A stretch of 34,915 bases of DNA from Ichthyophonus hoferi (taxonomy: Eukaryota > Opisthokonta > Ichthyosporea > Ichthyophonida > Ichthyophonidae): the NCBI GenBank assembly GCA_002751075.1, contig NAOQ01000393.1:16899-51813 (forward strand). Reading direction: 5' to 3'. Each line of letters opens with the position of its first letter. Position 1 is the first letter of the stretch. Made by a program: the position numbers and the translations under genes. Below are positions 9,826 through 22,040 of this stretch, piece by piece. The notes below the pieces were generated by a model. The model saw only the letters and a list, made by a program, of their open reading frames with translations, ran no database searches and had not been told where the DNA came from.

Positions 9826-11959
9826 GCTTTTGCTAGAAAACTAAATATGGAAGTAATAAAGTATAAAATAAGTGTTTATATGATGCATATTTAATAAGGA
9901 AAACATGCCTCCCCGTCTCTTCGCTGGGCAGGAAGGACCTAAGAGCAAGCCATCCCAACCAGTTCCTTCTTATTAAAGCATAATTTTTATTTGCTCAAGC
10001 AATAGGTTAAATAAATTTACTTAATTTATTTGTTGAGTAGCTACAAATTACAAGCATGTGTAATTAACAATTATTTCATTATTTAGTAGAATATTACATG
10101 TGTCATTCTAAAATTGTAGCCCGATTGTTTATATCAACAAAGCTATAGTCTGAGAAAAATAAAATTCATATTGGCGTGAATCAAGCTGTCGTAATGTATG
10201 TGAATAGTTTCGTACACTTAATTTCCTGCAGTATAAGTGATCATGTGCGGTAGACCACTTGACGTTGGCCAGGCACAGTTACTATCTCAGATGCGTGTTT
10301 GTGTTGGATTGGTAGTTCATTTGGCCTTCTTGGTTTTATTTTAATCTATTTGTGCTATTAAGGAGCGCTTTATGTGGCATGCTTGATGAATAAAAGTACT
10401 CTATTACCTGTTGCTCTATATAAGACACATTTATGACTAAGTGGATCACAAAATGAATTAATTATAAGAGCAGGCTATATCTTCTCTTGTAATTAAATTC
10501 AAAAATGCCTTGATGTATTAACTCCTCCTAGTATAATTAATACAACTTGGTTTTAATTACAGCCCCTTTTAAATGTTAGTTTATGCTCGCAAGTAAAATA
10601 TCTGGCTGCATAAATAAACTCCCTGTTTTGTAAAAAACTGCCCTTTCCAATTACAGAAAGATTTCTTGAATACTATGTTTTTATCCGGGTGGGCGGCGTC
10701 CAATTGGCAATTACATGTAGACACTAGTAATCTAAACAAAACTTTATACAATTTTGTCGTAGCATTTAATGGGCATCCAATATAGGCATTTATGACATCA
10801 GTACCATAAATGGTAATAAAGTGTACGGATTATTGTTCAGCCTAAAAAGATTTGCATAAAGTTCTGGCTGCACCAATTAATTTAACAGGGTAAGACTTTA
10901 TGTCTACTAATGAGTTCACAGCCATCAAATAATTATTGAGAATAATAAGTTAAGAGAGGAGCGTTCCAATGAACTTATATTTGCTTAGAAGGAGAGAGAA
11001 TACCAAATGAAAGTGTATTTTAACGTGCCCTCTGCATATACGCAGTACAGATATGCTAAGACATATTTTTATTATTATACAAGTTACAGGACTTGTCTTA
11101 CGCAGGAAGCCTAAACAATATACTATCTGGACCTAAAATATTAGATCTGAAATGGAATAGCTTATTATATAGTTGCAGGATCTCTATCATTAGTTGGTCC
11201 AGTTTTGATGAATCACCTTGGATGGCCGTTTAATATCAATAGATTGCACTAACAATTTTCGCAAGCTACACGTACTAATAATTGCCAATAATATTAAATA
11301 TTTATAGCTATATAAGAAGCTCATAAATTAATTAAATAATCTTATTTTAACAATAATTTTCAATAAATAACTAACTAACAACTACATAAGAAAATTAATA
11401 GAAAAAACTCTTTGAATTGGTCCACATGTTGCAATAGTGACACACTGTAGAGAGACCAATCGCACTTGTCAATTTTGATGTGTTGAAACCGAATATTATG
11501 AATTAAATTATAACGGATTATAAGCTGTATTAGATAGTATAAATAATGGTGTATTGGAGACATGTAGTCTCGTATTTAACATACTGCTTTGGATTTCTTA
11601 ATACGAAAAGCAGCCAAACTTTATTATAATTAAATTATTTGTCAAATTCAAAACTCTTCAGGTTAACTGTTTTGCAACTTCCATATTATGTATATATAAT
11701 TATATTTTTTATTTTGGATTGTATACCTGTATATTTCAAATTATGTTGATGAGAAGACATGCTAATAAGGGAAAATGAATAAATATAAATATAATAAGAA
11801 GCAATGATAAGGTTAGGCCGTGTGGATCTCTTCTGTGATCCTCGTGTACGAGCAACTATCCTATAGCCAAGGTTAATTTGTTTTATGTTTATATGATTGG
11901 AAATGCTTGCCATCCATAACTTTATAAAATCTATAATACTATTAGTTAATAGTTAATTT

Positions 11960-14900
11960 TTAAAGCTTGTATGATCCGACCTGGACAATCTGGCCAAAAG
12001 CTCGAAAGTGGGCAGTCATTTCTTCTAGAAGTGCCGCTTCATGGGTCTCTACGTTATGAACCTCATCTGGGAAGTATGCAAAGATTACAAAGAAGAATAG
12101 GATGAATACTAGTCGTATATGTATTGAATTTTTAACTCGTATAACTCATATTTCAAATACAATTATATCCAAGATCAGTGATAGAAAATGAAATGGTGGC
12201 TGTTGAAATGATAGACTGGGCACTCTCAATTACCCTATTTGATAGCAATGAAATAGTATTTATACACGTATAATGCACTGAGTAAAAAGGACATGGATGC
12301 GCATCAGTGGAAAGAAATATGACGTAGTGTCTATTAATAAATTTTCTAGTCTACTCGACTATGGGGATGTTAGTTTATTGGAAATGGCAATGTAAAACAT
12401 AATGTGTGTACAGCATACTGACCACATAGCTCTTGAAATTGATTAAGAAGGGTATTTTCAGTTGTCTCGGTATGTCTGAAAGGATAACAGCCTATGCTTA
12501 GTTTCTGACAAATGTTTCCTTTCCACTATGGAAGAGAAAAAAATAATACAAGAGAAGCTATAAAACAAATTATGCCAGGAAAGTTACAAGGCCAGATAAA
12601 TAATAAGTAATAAATTACCAAGACAACATATACAAAAGATTGGCGGTGGAGAGTTGCTTATATGCATTTTTAAATATAGGTTTGTACAAAACGAGTAAAA
12701 CCACGAGGGACCATTTACTGCACTGCCCCCCGAATCATATGATTGTCCATAGAGCTCTTTAAAACGAATGATTAAAATGTGAAGCATCAAAATACGTAAT
12801 TATTAGATATTTGAAAAGACAAAATACAAAGGGAAATATATACAAAATAAAAATTGGAATAAAAACCCATGAGGTGGAGCATTTAGAAATACACTAATAA
12901 TTCCGTTGAAGCTAGAAAAAATAATGTATGGTTAAATGTAAAAATACAAAGGTAGGTATAAATCGTACATATCTTCCATCTCTTTCTACATAAATATTCT
13001 TATCTTCCACAGAAAACCAACATAAAGACAAATCAAATAATGTATGTTTTAAATCTGAATATGTATGTACATATTTACCTGTAGAGCTCACTCCACTCGT
13101 CAAACATAGTCCTATATTGCTGTCCCATTTCTGGTAACAACGCCAAGATGGAATATTGTCAATATCCTCATTTCTAACTATAACGGTTAGTTTAAAATTT
13201 TAAGTTTTTTTCAAAAAAATTTCAACATTTTGTTTTGCTTTCTCCTCATTTACATGGTTATTATTTATTTTCCCCTTTAATTAAGTCAGCTGTTAAGCGG
13301 TTGAAGCAGAATATTCTTAAAAATCTGAACCAGAAAGAAATGCTTAAAAAAATAAACAGATATATATATATAAAATAATAGTAAAATACCAATTTAAATT
13401 GGTAAAGAAAAACTTGCCGGAGAGTGCTTGACTAAGAACCTTTGCCGTAGGGAGCACCTCTTCAGATTGAACTATCGTCACTGCACCAATAAATGTATTC
13501 ATCAATGAAAGAACTAATTTTACCTGAATAAAACCCATCAACTATATACAGTAGAAGCAGCTACAGAAAATACAACTGTGACCCGTTGTAAAGTAAAATT
13601 TAACATATCTTCCGGGTTAGAAAAAAATATCAGTGACATCTATGTGTGCCTATATAAAATTTTCATTGTGGCTTTGTTTGAATTCAAAATCTAGAAGGAG
13701 AGTAATATTGAGCGTAAACATTGTAATGAGTTTTTATATTAACAAATAGTAATAGGAAAAAAACGGACCTTCGATTGGCTGCTGGCAGTCTGCACTAGTG
13801 AGTTCAGATACCACTCCCTAAATGAATATTTAATTGTGAACAAGAGAATAATGAGTAAGGCAAACTTGAATTCGGTTGACTAAACTATCATATTTTTAGT
13901 TGGATAACACGTTAACTAATTCATTAGTGCAAGTGTTTGCATACTAATTATCGGCAAATTAATATACCATATATGAATGTTATGCAATCAACTAGTAATA
14001 GACCGATCATTTCACGATACCTTGTTATCAGGGCTTCGGCCGAACTACTTGTTCATTCGGAGTTACCGGTTTTCTAGCACATTCCAATCGTATAATTACT
14101 TATATTTGCAATTTCATTTAAAAAACCTACTAGTAAATTCACTAGGATATTTAATATGACTCTATATAAATTATATCAAGAATCCATCAATAAAAATATT
14201 TTTATCTATTTCGACATTCTTGATCCATAATAAAATAAACATACTTGCTCCGTGGTGGTATCGGTATTCCCTACTGTCATGGCGATATTATCTTGATTAA
14301 GCTAGGAGACAATATAGCGAATAATTTGCGCTTGAAAATGTTCCCACAGGTCTTAATAGTTAGGTTTATTCTGGAACAACTCTCTTGTTTATTGACGCTG
14401 AACTCTGTGGCATAAATAACATAGGATAAAAAAATAAAGGTTAAATTAAATTGGACATATTCGTTAGAATATTAAAGGCGAGAAATATTTTTCATTTTAT
14501 TTACCTTTCGATAGTGGATACTACGGATAAAATTAAAACGAATAACCATCTACTCTATGTAAATAATACACCTCTAGTGAAGATAAGATTGGATTTATGT
14601 TAATATTGATTGATATTTTTTGTCATTGATTAATGTAGCCAAATAAACCAGATGCATATATTTGGTATTGTTAAGTCTTCCTTTAATCAGGTATATTCAT
14701 ATAATTACATATTTCCGTGCTTATGAGGGGAAACATAGAGCCATTTTTAAACAAATAATTATACATATTTACTCAATTAACCTTGCCAGCCTGTATTGAG
14801 TGAGAAAAAATGATATGAATAGCTTTGCAGTATATATATGCATTAGTCATTTACCTAACTGCTACTCATTCTATTTGCAAAACCATACAATATTCCATCG

Positions 14901-15071
14901 TTGTGGTGTTAGAGAGAATTCAAATGCCAATATTAAAGGCCAAAATGGGGATACCAGATTAGAAGGGCCACTGCCAATCTTGTAAAATTGACCAGGAGAA
15001 GAACATTCCATCATGGCATTATATATTACATTTTTCGCGCCAAATGTTGGCGATATTTCCTGTTCCAGCAT
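11960..15071 (-). CDS. Unnamed seven-exon gene, 165-residue predicted coiled-coil protein
   Basis: Minus-strand exons are 14955-15071, 14245-14301, 13769-13817, 13418-13480, 13079-13130, 12423-12475 and 11960-12066 (117, 57, 49, 63, 52, 53 and 107 nt). All internal phases match, the total is 498 nt including a TAA stop, and every acceptor is AG, several with good pyrimidine tracts. Donors are GT (GTATCC, GTATGT, GTCCGT, GTAAAT, GTCAGT) except one GC donor (GCAAGT) after 13418. The product starts MLEQEISPTFGAKNVIYNAM. From about residue 75 it is helical and heptad-like (TAKVLSQALSEMGQQY, FDEWSELY, TLLNQFQELC, HEAALLEEMTAHFRAF) and it ends VGSYKL. I do not recognise the family. It resembles small coiled-coil scaffold subunits in style only. 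The first intron (14302-14954) could hide another in-phase small exon. It lies head to head with the SLC35D gene. Confidence 0.62.
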
Positions 15072-15833
15072 TTTAAAATTAAAACGCCTTGCTACTAACT
15101 ATTATCGGTAACAGGTTTATTGGTTGATAGATACATTAAAAGAAAACTTGCGGCAATCCACTGGCAATGAATTATTAGTATAGTAGGCTTGTGTTACACC
15201 AGAATATCATCTCAACAGGCAAAGGTTATCTCATACGTGACCACTGAGCCAAGCCTTTAATTTTATTTTTTGGAGATCTACATATGTTTTTGAGGCATCA
15301 GGGAATACTCATACCACGTTAAGTTAAAATTCCATTGGAAAAATCTATATTTTTTAAAAGAGTAGTATTTTTCAGCTTTTTCATGACTCTCATTCATTTA
15401 TTAATCAATGTATGCAATATATGCCCATTAAACGACACAATAATTGAATTTTTTATTATTTACTATACAAATCCAAAATTACTAAATCATTTTTTATTAG
15501 TATAAAAAATCAAGATATTCAGAACTATTAAAACACACATTTAACAAAAGATAGTGTAGATAAAAGATTATATCGCTATATTTTAAACGTTCCTCGTAGT
15601 GTCCAATGGTAAATTGATTGGTTATTAAATGACTAATGGTATGTTAGGGATTTATAGGTTAAGCAATAGTAATAAGTGATTGGTGGTTGCTTTATCATCT
15701 TAAATTATTTTAGTTAACTAATCATCATTAATCTTTAGGCAAAATTGATCGCGGGCAAAGATCGTTTGTGACAATATGTTAGAGAGTGGTTGATATATTC
15801 ATATTTGCAGCTGTATTCTTGTTCATTACTTGT
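15072..15833. promoter_or_regulatory. Divergent 5' region between the unnamed gene and the SLC35D-like gene
   Basis: About 0.76 kb of AT-rich DNA separates two start codons that point away from each other. Any promoters of both genes should lie here. No TATA, CCAAT or initiator element stands out enough to assign. Confidence 0.4.
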
Positions 15834-16847
15834 ATGGTTCGCGTAAAGGACAATCCATTCCACTCCTTCAAAATGACGTCGGGAGATGGTGACACTGTCA
15901 CTGTTAGGCAGCAGGCTATAGCTGGATTAAACTATGCCTTCTGTTCCTTTTGTATAATGTTTGCCAATAAGTTTGTACTGACTAGTTATAAGTTCCCTTC
16001 CTTTCTCTTTCTAGCCATAAGTCAATTTGTTTCTTCAATAATAGCTCTGGCTATTGGCAACCATTTTAAAATCATCAGCTTCCCTCCATTGAGCATGTAA
16101 GTTTAATTTTAGTTGTTATAACCTTTATCTTTTTACCAATAACCTTTATACCGAATTATTATGGCTACGAGATATTTAATATTTATACTTATTCCTCCAT
16201 TCTTTTATGTGCTGTTGAGGCTTCATTTTCATTTTAATATTGTTTATTTACTAATAAGTCCTTGTTATTACCCTTTTTTTGTGATAATATTTTGACAGTT
16301 TGTTGTGTATTAGCTATAACTAGCTCTATTTTGCTAAGAAATAAATTAAGATTACCTTTATTTTTAGTAACACCAACATGCTTTTATCTTTTATTTTATA
16401 CTCCCACTTCTGTAATTTGAAAGAGTTTTAGAGCCAACTTGTTCTTCATGATATACCTATAAGATTTTTTATCTAGAAGGTTAAAACTTAAATCTTACAT
16501 TCACTCATGCTATTTACTTCTAGCTCCCCCCACCTCTTGCATTCTAGCAGAAGTATTGTTATAAGTAGTTCCATCTCATATTTTGTGTGAAAAATATACT
16601 AACATTGCTCTATTTGATTATATAAATAGGGAAATATTCTGGAAGGTGTTTCCTCTTCCCTTTCTTTTCATGCTCAACACTTTAACGGGTCTTGGTGGCA
16701 CTAAGCTGATATCCATTCCTATGTTTACTGTACTTAGACGATTCTCTATTCTCTTCACCATGATATTAGAGGTATGTATGCAAGTATTTGTACATGTTTT
16801 GTTACAATTTTATTTATTCATATTATTCTACTATGCCTTATTATATC

Positions 16848-16883
<36 letters not shown>

Positions 16884-18699
16884 TGTACAAAAAGGGTAGT
16901 GGAGGGAAATGAGTGTATATTGTTTTATAGAAGAGTCCTTAGGTTTCAGAGATGATGATGGGTAGGATGAGATAGAGATAAAATATAGCATTATAGTACT
17001 AATATGTAAAACATAAATCAACGATAGGAGGAGAGGATTAGTAGTATCAATGTGCACAGGAAAAGATAAATATAGCGACTGACACATTCATTACCACTTC
17101 TCCATTTGTTAATTTTTTTCACTTTTCTTCTTATTGCCATCTTACTCATTTGTTTAATTTTTTTCTTTTCGCTACCACCCTTTCCACCTTTCTCACCATC
17201 TACCATACTCTGTTATATATATCTAGGGATACTACCTAGGCTACCAATCATCTCCCAAAGTTAAACTCAGCGTGTTTATGATGTTGCTAGGGGCGATTGT
17301 AGCAGCCTACGACGATCTTGTTTTTGATATGGCAGGTTATACCTATATTATGGTTAACAACATAGCTACAGCCCTGAACGGAGTAGTAATGAAAAAGAAA
17401 TTAGATTCCAAAGACTTGGGCACCTTTGGTCTCATGTATTATAACTCTCTCTTCTCTCTTCCTATTTTAATAGTGTACTTTATGTTTCAAGGAGAATGGG
17501 AAGGGGTTAGAAATTTTGACCAATGGTTTAATTTTGGCTTTTTAACATGTTTCCTATGTGCGTCTATGATGGGATTTGTGCTTAATTTTTCAATTTTCCA
17601 CTGCACCAAGGTGAATTCGGCCCTAACTACAACTGTTATTGGTGAGTGTTTTTTCTGACATGATATTCAGGCACACAAATATAGATATGCATAAATTATA
17701 AATATATCTGAATAGTTATATATATATATATATATATATATTATTTTTATTGCCACATTTTATCATTGCATATCATACAAACACACTCTTTTTATATACT
17801 TAGCATATATCTATACTCACTATACCCACACAACCATGTCTTTAATTAGACATAATATCCACTTTCATATATTTCGTTTTCTCTATATCTTTTCAAGCCA
17901 CTCAATATATAATTATATTATATACTCTTTTCTCAATCTCCTTTATTTTTATATATACTACACCATTTTATTTAGCTTAAATATTCAATTTTTTTCTTAT
18001 ACAAATGTTTTCTTGATGTAATTATTACTAGACTCCTTTTGATTTATTCTTTTTTAAAATACATAGACTACACATATATGTGATATTACCTATGCATACC
18101 TAACAACATATCCCATCATCTTATTCGTTTTTCTTACGCACATATTCCTTTTTCTTTAGCAACAACATATGCATACCTGTATACAATTCTCTGTATATTA
18201 ATATCCGAACATAGACCTTTTAAACTATAAACGACTATGTCAAAATCTTCATACCACCACATCACAACAGAAAATGCCTCACATAATCCACTATAAATTT
18301 ATCCATACCGCAGCTTTCTGTTTAATTTCTCTCTTAGTTTCGTTGTGTACCATAAATATTCATCTATCATTTTTGTTTTCTTGCTAGCGTAAGTAAAGCA
18401 TTTCAAGCTCACCATCTTATTATTCGTATTAATTAACATCTCTGAAATTGTATACCACCTGTTTTTATCTCGCACCAATAAATATACTTAACCTTTCTTT
18501 CCCCATTTATCCTACAGGTTGTCTTAAGAATATTCTGACCACATACATCGGCATGATTATTATTCCTGACTATGTTTTCACTGTTACCAACTTTGCTGGC
18601 ATCAACATTAGTGTGATAGGATCAATATACTACTCATATGTCAAGTACAATGAACAGATGGCAAACAAACCAAAGACAATACAGGATTCAAGACCCTGA
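15834..18699 (+). CDS. SLC35D-family nucleotide-sugar transporter (UDP-sugar antiporter)
   Basis: Exons are 15834-16096 (or starting at 15873), 16630-16771, 17227-17641 and 18518-18699. Phases and GT-AG junctions match, ending in TGA. From the ATG at 15873 (MTSGDGDTVTVRQQ, good AAA-ATG context) the protein has 320 residues; from the in-frame ATG at 15834 it has 333. Family signatures are plain: FANKFVLTSYKFPSFL, then PMFTVLRRFSILFTM, then AAYDDLVFDMAGYTYIMVNN, then MKKKLDSKDLGTFGLMYYN, then NSALTTTVIGCLKNIL and YIGMIIIPDYVFTVTNFAG. These match animal SLC35D1/D2 closely. It is hydrophobic throughout, as expected for about ten membrane helices. In the family, such proteins exchange cytosolic UDP-sugars (UDP-glucuronate, UDP-GlcNAc, UDP-GalNAc) for luminal UMP in the ER/Golgi, feeding glycosaminoglycan and glycoprotein synthesis. 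The exact substrate cannot be read from sequence. The tail TIQDSRP lacks an obvious ER-retrieval lysine motif. Confidence 0.92.
16850..16879. repeat. TA microsatellite in SLC35D intron 2
   Basis: Pure alternating TA of about 28 bases. Similar tracts lie at about 17717-17741, 22004-22038, 25218-25233 and 34866-34890. Confidence 0.9.
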
Positions 18700-19936
18700 T
18701 CATATATATCGACTATAGTGTATCTAGATAGATGCATGCATGGGAAGGTGTTGAGTTCACCTTTCTCACATTCCGTTTTAAACACTTGTATCAACAGACA
18801 AGCCTATCTGAGTATAATACCTTGTTAATTTTCTTTTAAATTGACTAATCATGTCATACCAGGCTCTATATATGATGTATGAACAATTCTATTCCCTAAT
18901 CAAACGATATAACTACACAATACATATTTTTGATAAATTTCTAATAAGTTGTTTGTTGCAAACTTGGTCTATTTGAGTATAATATCTTGTTGATTTTCTT
19001 TTAAAATTGACTAATCATATCATACCAGGCTGTATATATGATGCATGAGCAATTACATTCCCCAATCAATCGATATATCTCCACACAGCACATATTTTTG
19101 ATAAATTTCTATTAATTTGTTTGGAGCAAACTTTAGCATTGCTGGTGTAGATTTGTAAAATTTTGCTGGCAGGCACAGCATATTATAAATTGTAATTAAA
19201 TTACTGTCATGATGTAAAAACTGAAAATTATAACGAGGATTTTATATACTATAACCACGCATATAGCTATATAGCTACATAAAGAGGTAAGGATAGTTTT
19301 GAAAGTCAAATTGAGGTCTTTTCCCCCAGACTATCCAATCGGGGGGACTTGTTAAAACACATTTTATATTATGACGACATTATCTATACCGTATGTAGTT
19401 ACATATAGAGGCAACTAAGGGTACATTATAGTGTCTCATTAGATAACTGACTGATCAATGGGGATAATATATATATATATATATATATGCAGTTTCCATG
19501 ACAGTGAGGTTTGTACTGAGGAAAGTCGCTAAAGTGAGTTTATGTATACAACTAACATCATAGTATTATATATGCAAACAATTTATTATCACTAATCTTA
19601 CTGTAACTTAACCACAATACACCAGAAACGTTGTATTGCCTGTCAAAGACTCAAATAGTTTTGAGGTTTTGAGGAGTGGAGGGGAACCTGATACCTTGAT
19701 ACATTGTTCTATCTCATACTATATATATATATTCACATTCAGCAGCTATTCAGAGTCCCTTTTTTCTTACCTGATAGTCTAGTTAATATACAAACACACA
19801 AATTGAATATTGGCGCCAAAAAGGTCGAATGAAATATCTCCTTCCTTCTCACGTCCAACTGAATATATATATATAAATCTAACGAACGTGTTATATATAG
19901 TATGTCATAAAATAAGTAACAATGTAGAGCTAATTT
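18700..19936. other. Convergent intergenic region, no gene seen
   Basis: DNA between the stops of SLC35D (plus) and AATF (minus). Apart from the 165-bp tandem duplication and a TA microsatellite (about 19468-19488), it contains only short AT-rich frames. No canonical AATAAA was found close to either stop. Confidence 0.6.
18810..19135. repeat. Tandem duplication, unit about 165 bp
   Basis: The block starting gagtataata at 18810 recurs at 18975, and both copies contain ttttgataaatttct and gactaatcat. The copies differ at scattered bases and small gaps. It lies 110 bp past the SLC35D stop, so at least one copy may be in its 3' UTR. Confidence 0.88.
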
Positions 19937-22002
19937 CTAAGCAGAGGCCCCAAAGAGAGAACGGTATAGCTCGTTTCTGGTGGAATCATCAGATGTACCC
20001 TTCTCAATTGGGAACATGTATCCAACAATCTTAGGCATAACTTTGTATCTGTGTATGTATACGTACGTGAGAGAAGGCAACATAGTATATTAGTCACTGT
20101 ATCAAACCAATATTAATAATGAACCAAGAAAAAGTTTTTTTGCACCTAGCAGCATAAGCATATTTGTTCCACACTGAACTCCCCCGATGCCCTATGGGAA
20201 TTCTCTCGACACACATACACACCTGATCTTACGGCCCTTGCTAGCCTTTGTATCCACTTTACGCTTAACCTTAGTGCGTAGCTTTTGTACCTCCATCCAT
20301 TTCTGTCCCATCTCCAACGGATCATCATTCTCTCCAAACTTGGATCGGGCTGCGATTAAATCACGAAGTAATTGATGGTAGAAATCGGTGTCATCGAACA
20401 CTTCCAAATCGTATTCTTCTTTCGAAGCATGGTCCTGTAAAAAAGTCTTAGGTCAACATGTTTTTATAGAGACAAACAGGTTACAGAGGGAAAAGGGTGC
20501 GGAAAAAAAAAAAGAACGGTATCAATATTATTATCCATATCTATATATGCATAGATGTAGCACTGGATCTAGTTTAAAAACAAGATAAATGTAGAAGGGA
20601 CAAACAGGTTGAGAGGAAAGACAGTGAGAGCAAACAAAAACAGTATATGTACACAACATCTATATATATATACAAAGTTCACACAATACTACAATTATGT
20701 GCTTACCTTTTCCTCATTTTCTTGATCTTGTTGGGGTGTCACTGTTTTCTTTTTCTATTATAGGGTGCCCACCAATCAGTAATCAGTTTAGCCAATGATT
20801 ATAACAGAAATGAACATCATGATTGTCAAAGAAAATACAGAAACTCACAAGGTACAGGCATGTATGTAAATGTGTATGCATACATGTCAGTAGTATGGTG
20901 AAAATGTGAGATAGATAATTATCAAACAGTGCCTGCAAGTAAACCCTTACCTCACCCATAGTGCGATAACTCGATCGTTTCAATTGGGTACGTTTAATTA
21001 GCCTCTCCTCATCAGCCATTACTTTCTGTACCTGCACCACCACAGTCTATTCCCCCTAATGTCATTAGCATGGACTCTTTTTAATATATTTTCTTTCCTC
21101 TTGCATGTATTCAGTCAACTATAACTCATCTTATGCTGTTACACACACCTTACATACATACATGCATCTACACACCATACCTGATTGATCGCTTTAAGCT
21201 GTTTGTTTCCTCCTACTCCACCAGCAGTCAAATTGACCTTGTTGCTCCACTTAGTCAGAGTTGCATCACGATATGGTCCGAAACTTTTAAAAATATTATC
21301 GATTAGCATATTACCATACCATATTCAAGCTACGCATGTAAGTATGCATTCTATACTTATCCACCAAAGAATACACACCCAATCCTAATATTGTTAGTTA
21401 AATATCTTTCAATCACCGACTTTGTCAGTATTAGTTTTCCGTATTGTTCATCCAGTTACCATATAGTTTAGCTTATCCGTTCCACAATATACAAATTATT
21501 GTAGGATCGACACACACTGACATTATACTGCATGATATCTCCATAAATTTATCACACACTCTTTATTTCATCCCATCTATTAATATACTGTCTTATCACT
21601 TACCTACATCCTACCATCCGTACCGTACAGACAAGCGTACAATTTAGCCAATTTTACATGAATTATATATATAAGTATTTGCATATGTGGGTTTCTCATC
21701 AAAAAAAAAGGATGTATACAAGTATATTATACTATTGAAACATACCCATCTCCGACAGTCTTAATATACTTCCAGAATTCTGTGACATTACTATCTTCCG
21801 CTGGTCGTTTGCGTTTCTTTGATGCCACGGATTGCTCCTCGTCGGGCCCATTGACAGTAATGGCCTATAGATTGGAGAACATATATAAATAAGATACAGT
21901 GTACAAAAAAAAGAAAAAAATGATACAGAAAATAGATATGTTTACACAGAAAAATATTATTATAAATAATGATAGACAGACAGAAAGAGAAGGATAAAAT
22001 GG

Positions 22003-22040
<38 letters not shown>

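Larger units (their letters stand above)
8894..11959. other. AT-rich intergenic stretch, no gene resolved
   Basis: This region holds low-complexity TATAG-type repeats (about 9370-9530), a tandem 46-48-bp repeat (9061-9152), a hairpin (9781-9825) and several short GC-richer islands with protein-like open segments: ATG-initiated at 9905-9976 and 10243-10344, splice-acceptor-initiated at 10657-10785, and an open segment at 11151-11252. None could be linked by consistent splice phases. They may be exons of an unrecognised gene, relics, or chance. Confidence 0.5.

Noticed and set aside
12584-12790. Open stretch LYGQSYDSGGSAVNGPSWF on the minus strand inside the unnamed gene
   Set aside because: The neighbouring exons join in phase without it, and its possible acceptor gives a stop in the required frame.
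13082-13190. Alternative frame RNEDIDNIPSWRCYQKW of the unnamed gene's fifth exon
   Set aside because: Phase would fit at the upstream join, but the downstream join then fails to continue the clean helical reading; the acceptor at 13131 fits better. Kept as a possible splice variant.
15786-15833. In-frame extension upstream of the SLC35D start (VDIFIFAAVFLFITC)
   Set aside because: It has no ATG, and family members have no such leader; it is probably 5' UTR read open by chance.
19518-19527. GAGGAAAGTC, which resembles a conserved RNase P RNA motif
   Set aside because: A single 10-base match; no supporting stems or second conserved region nearby.
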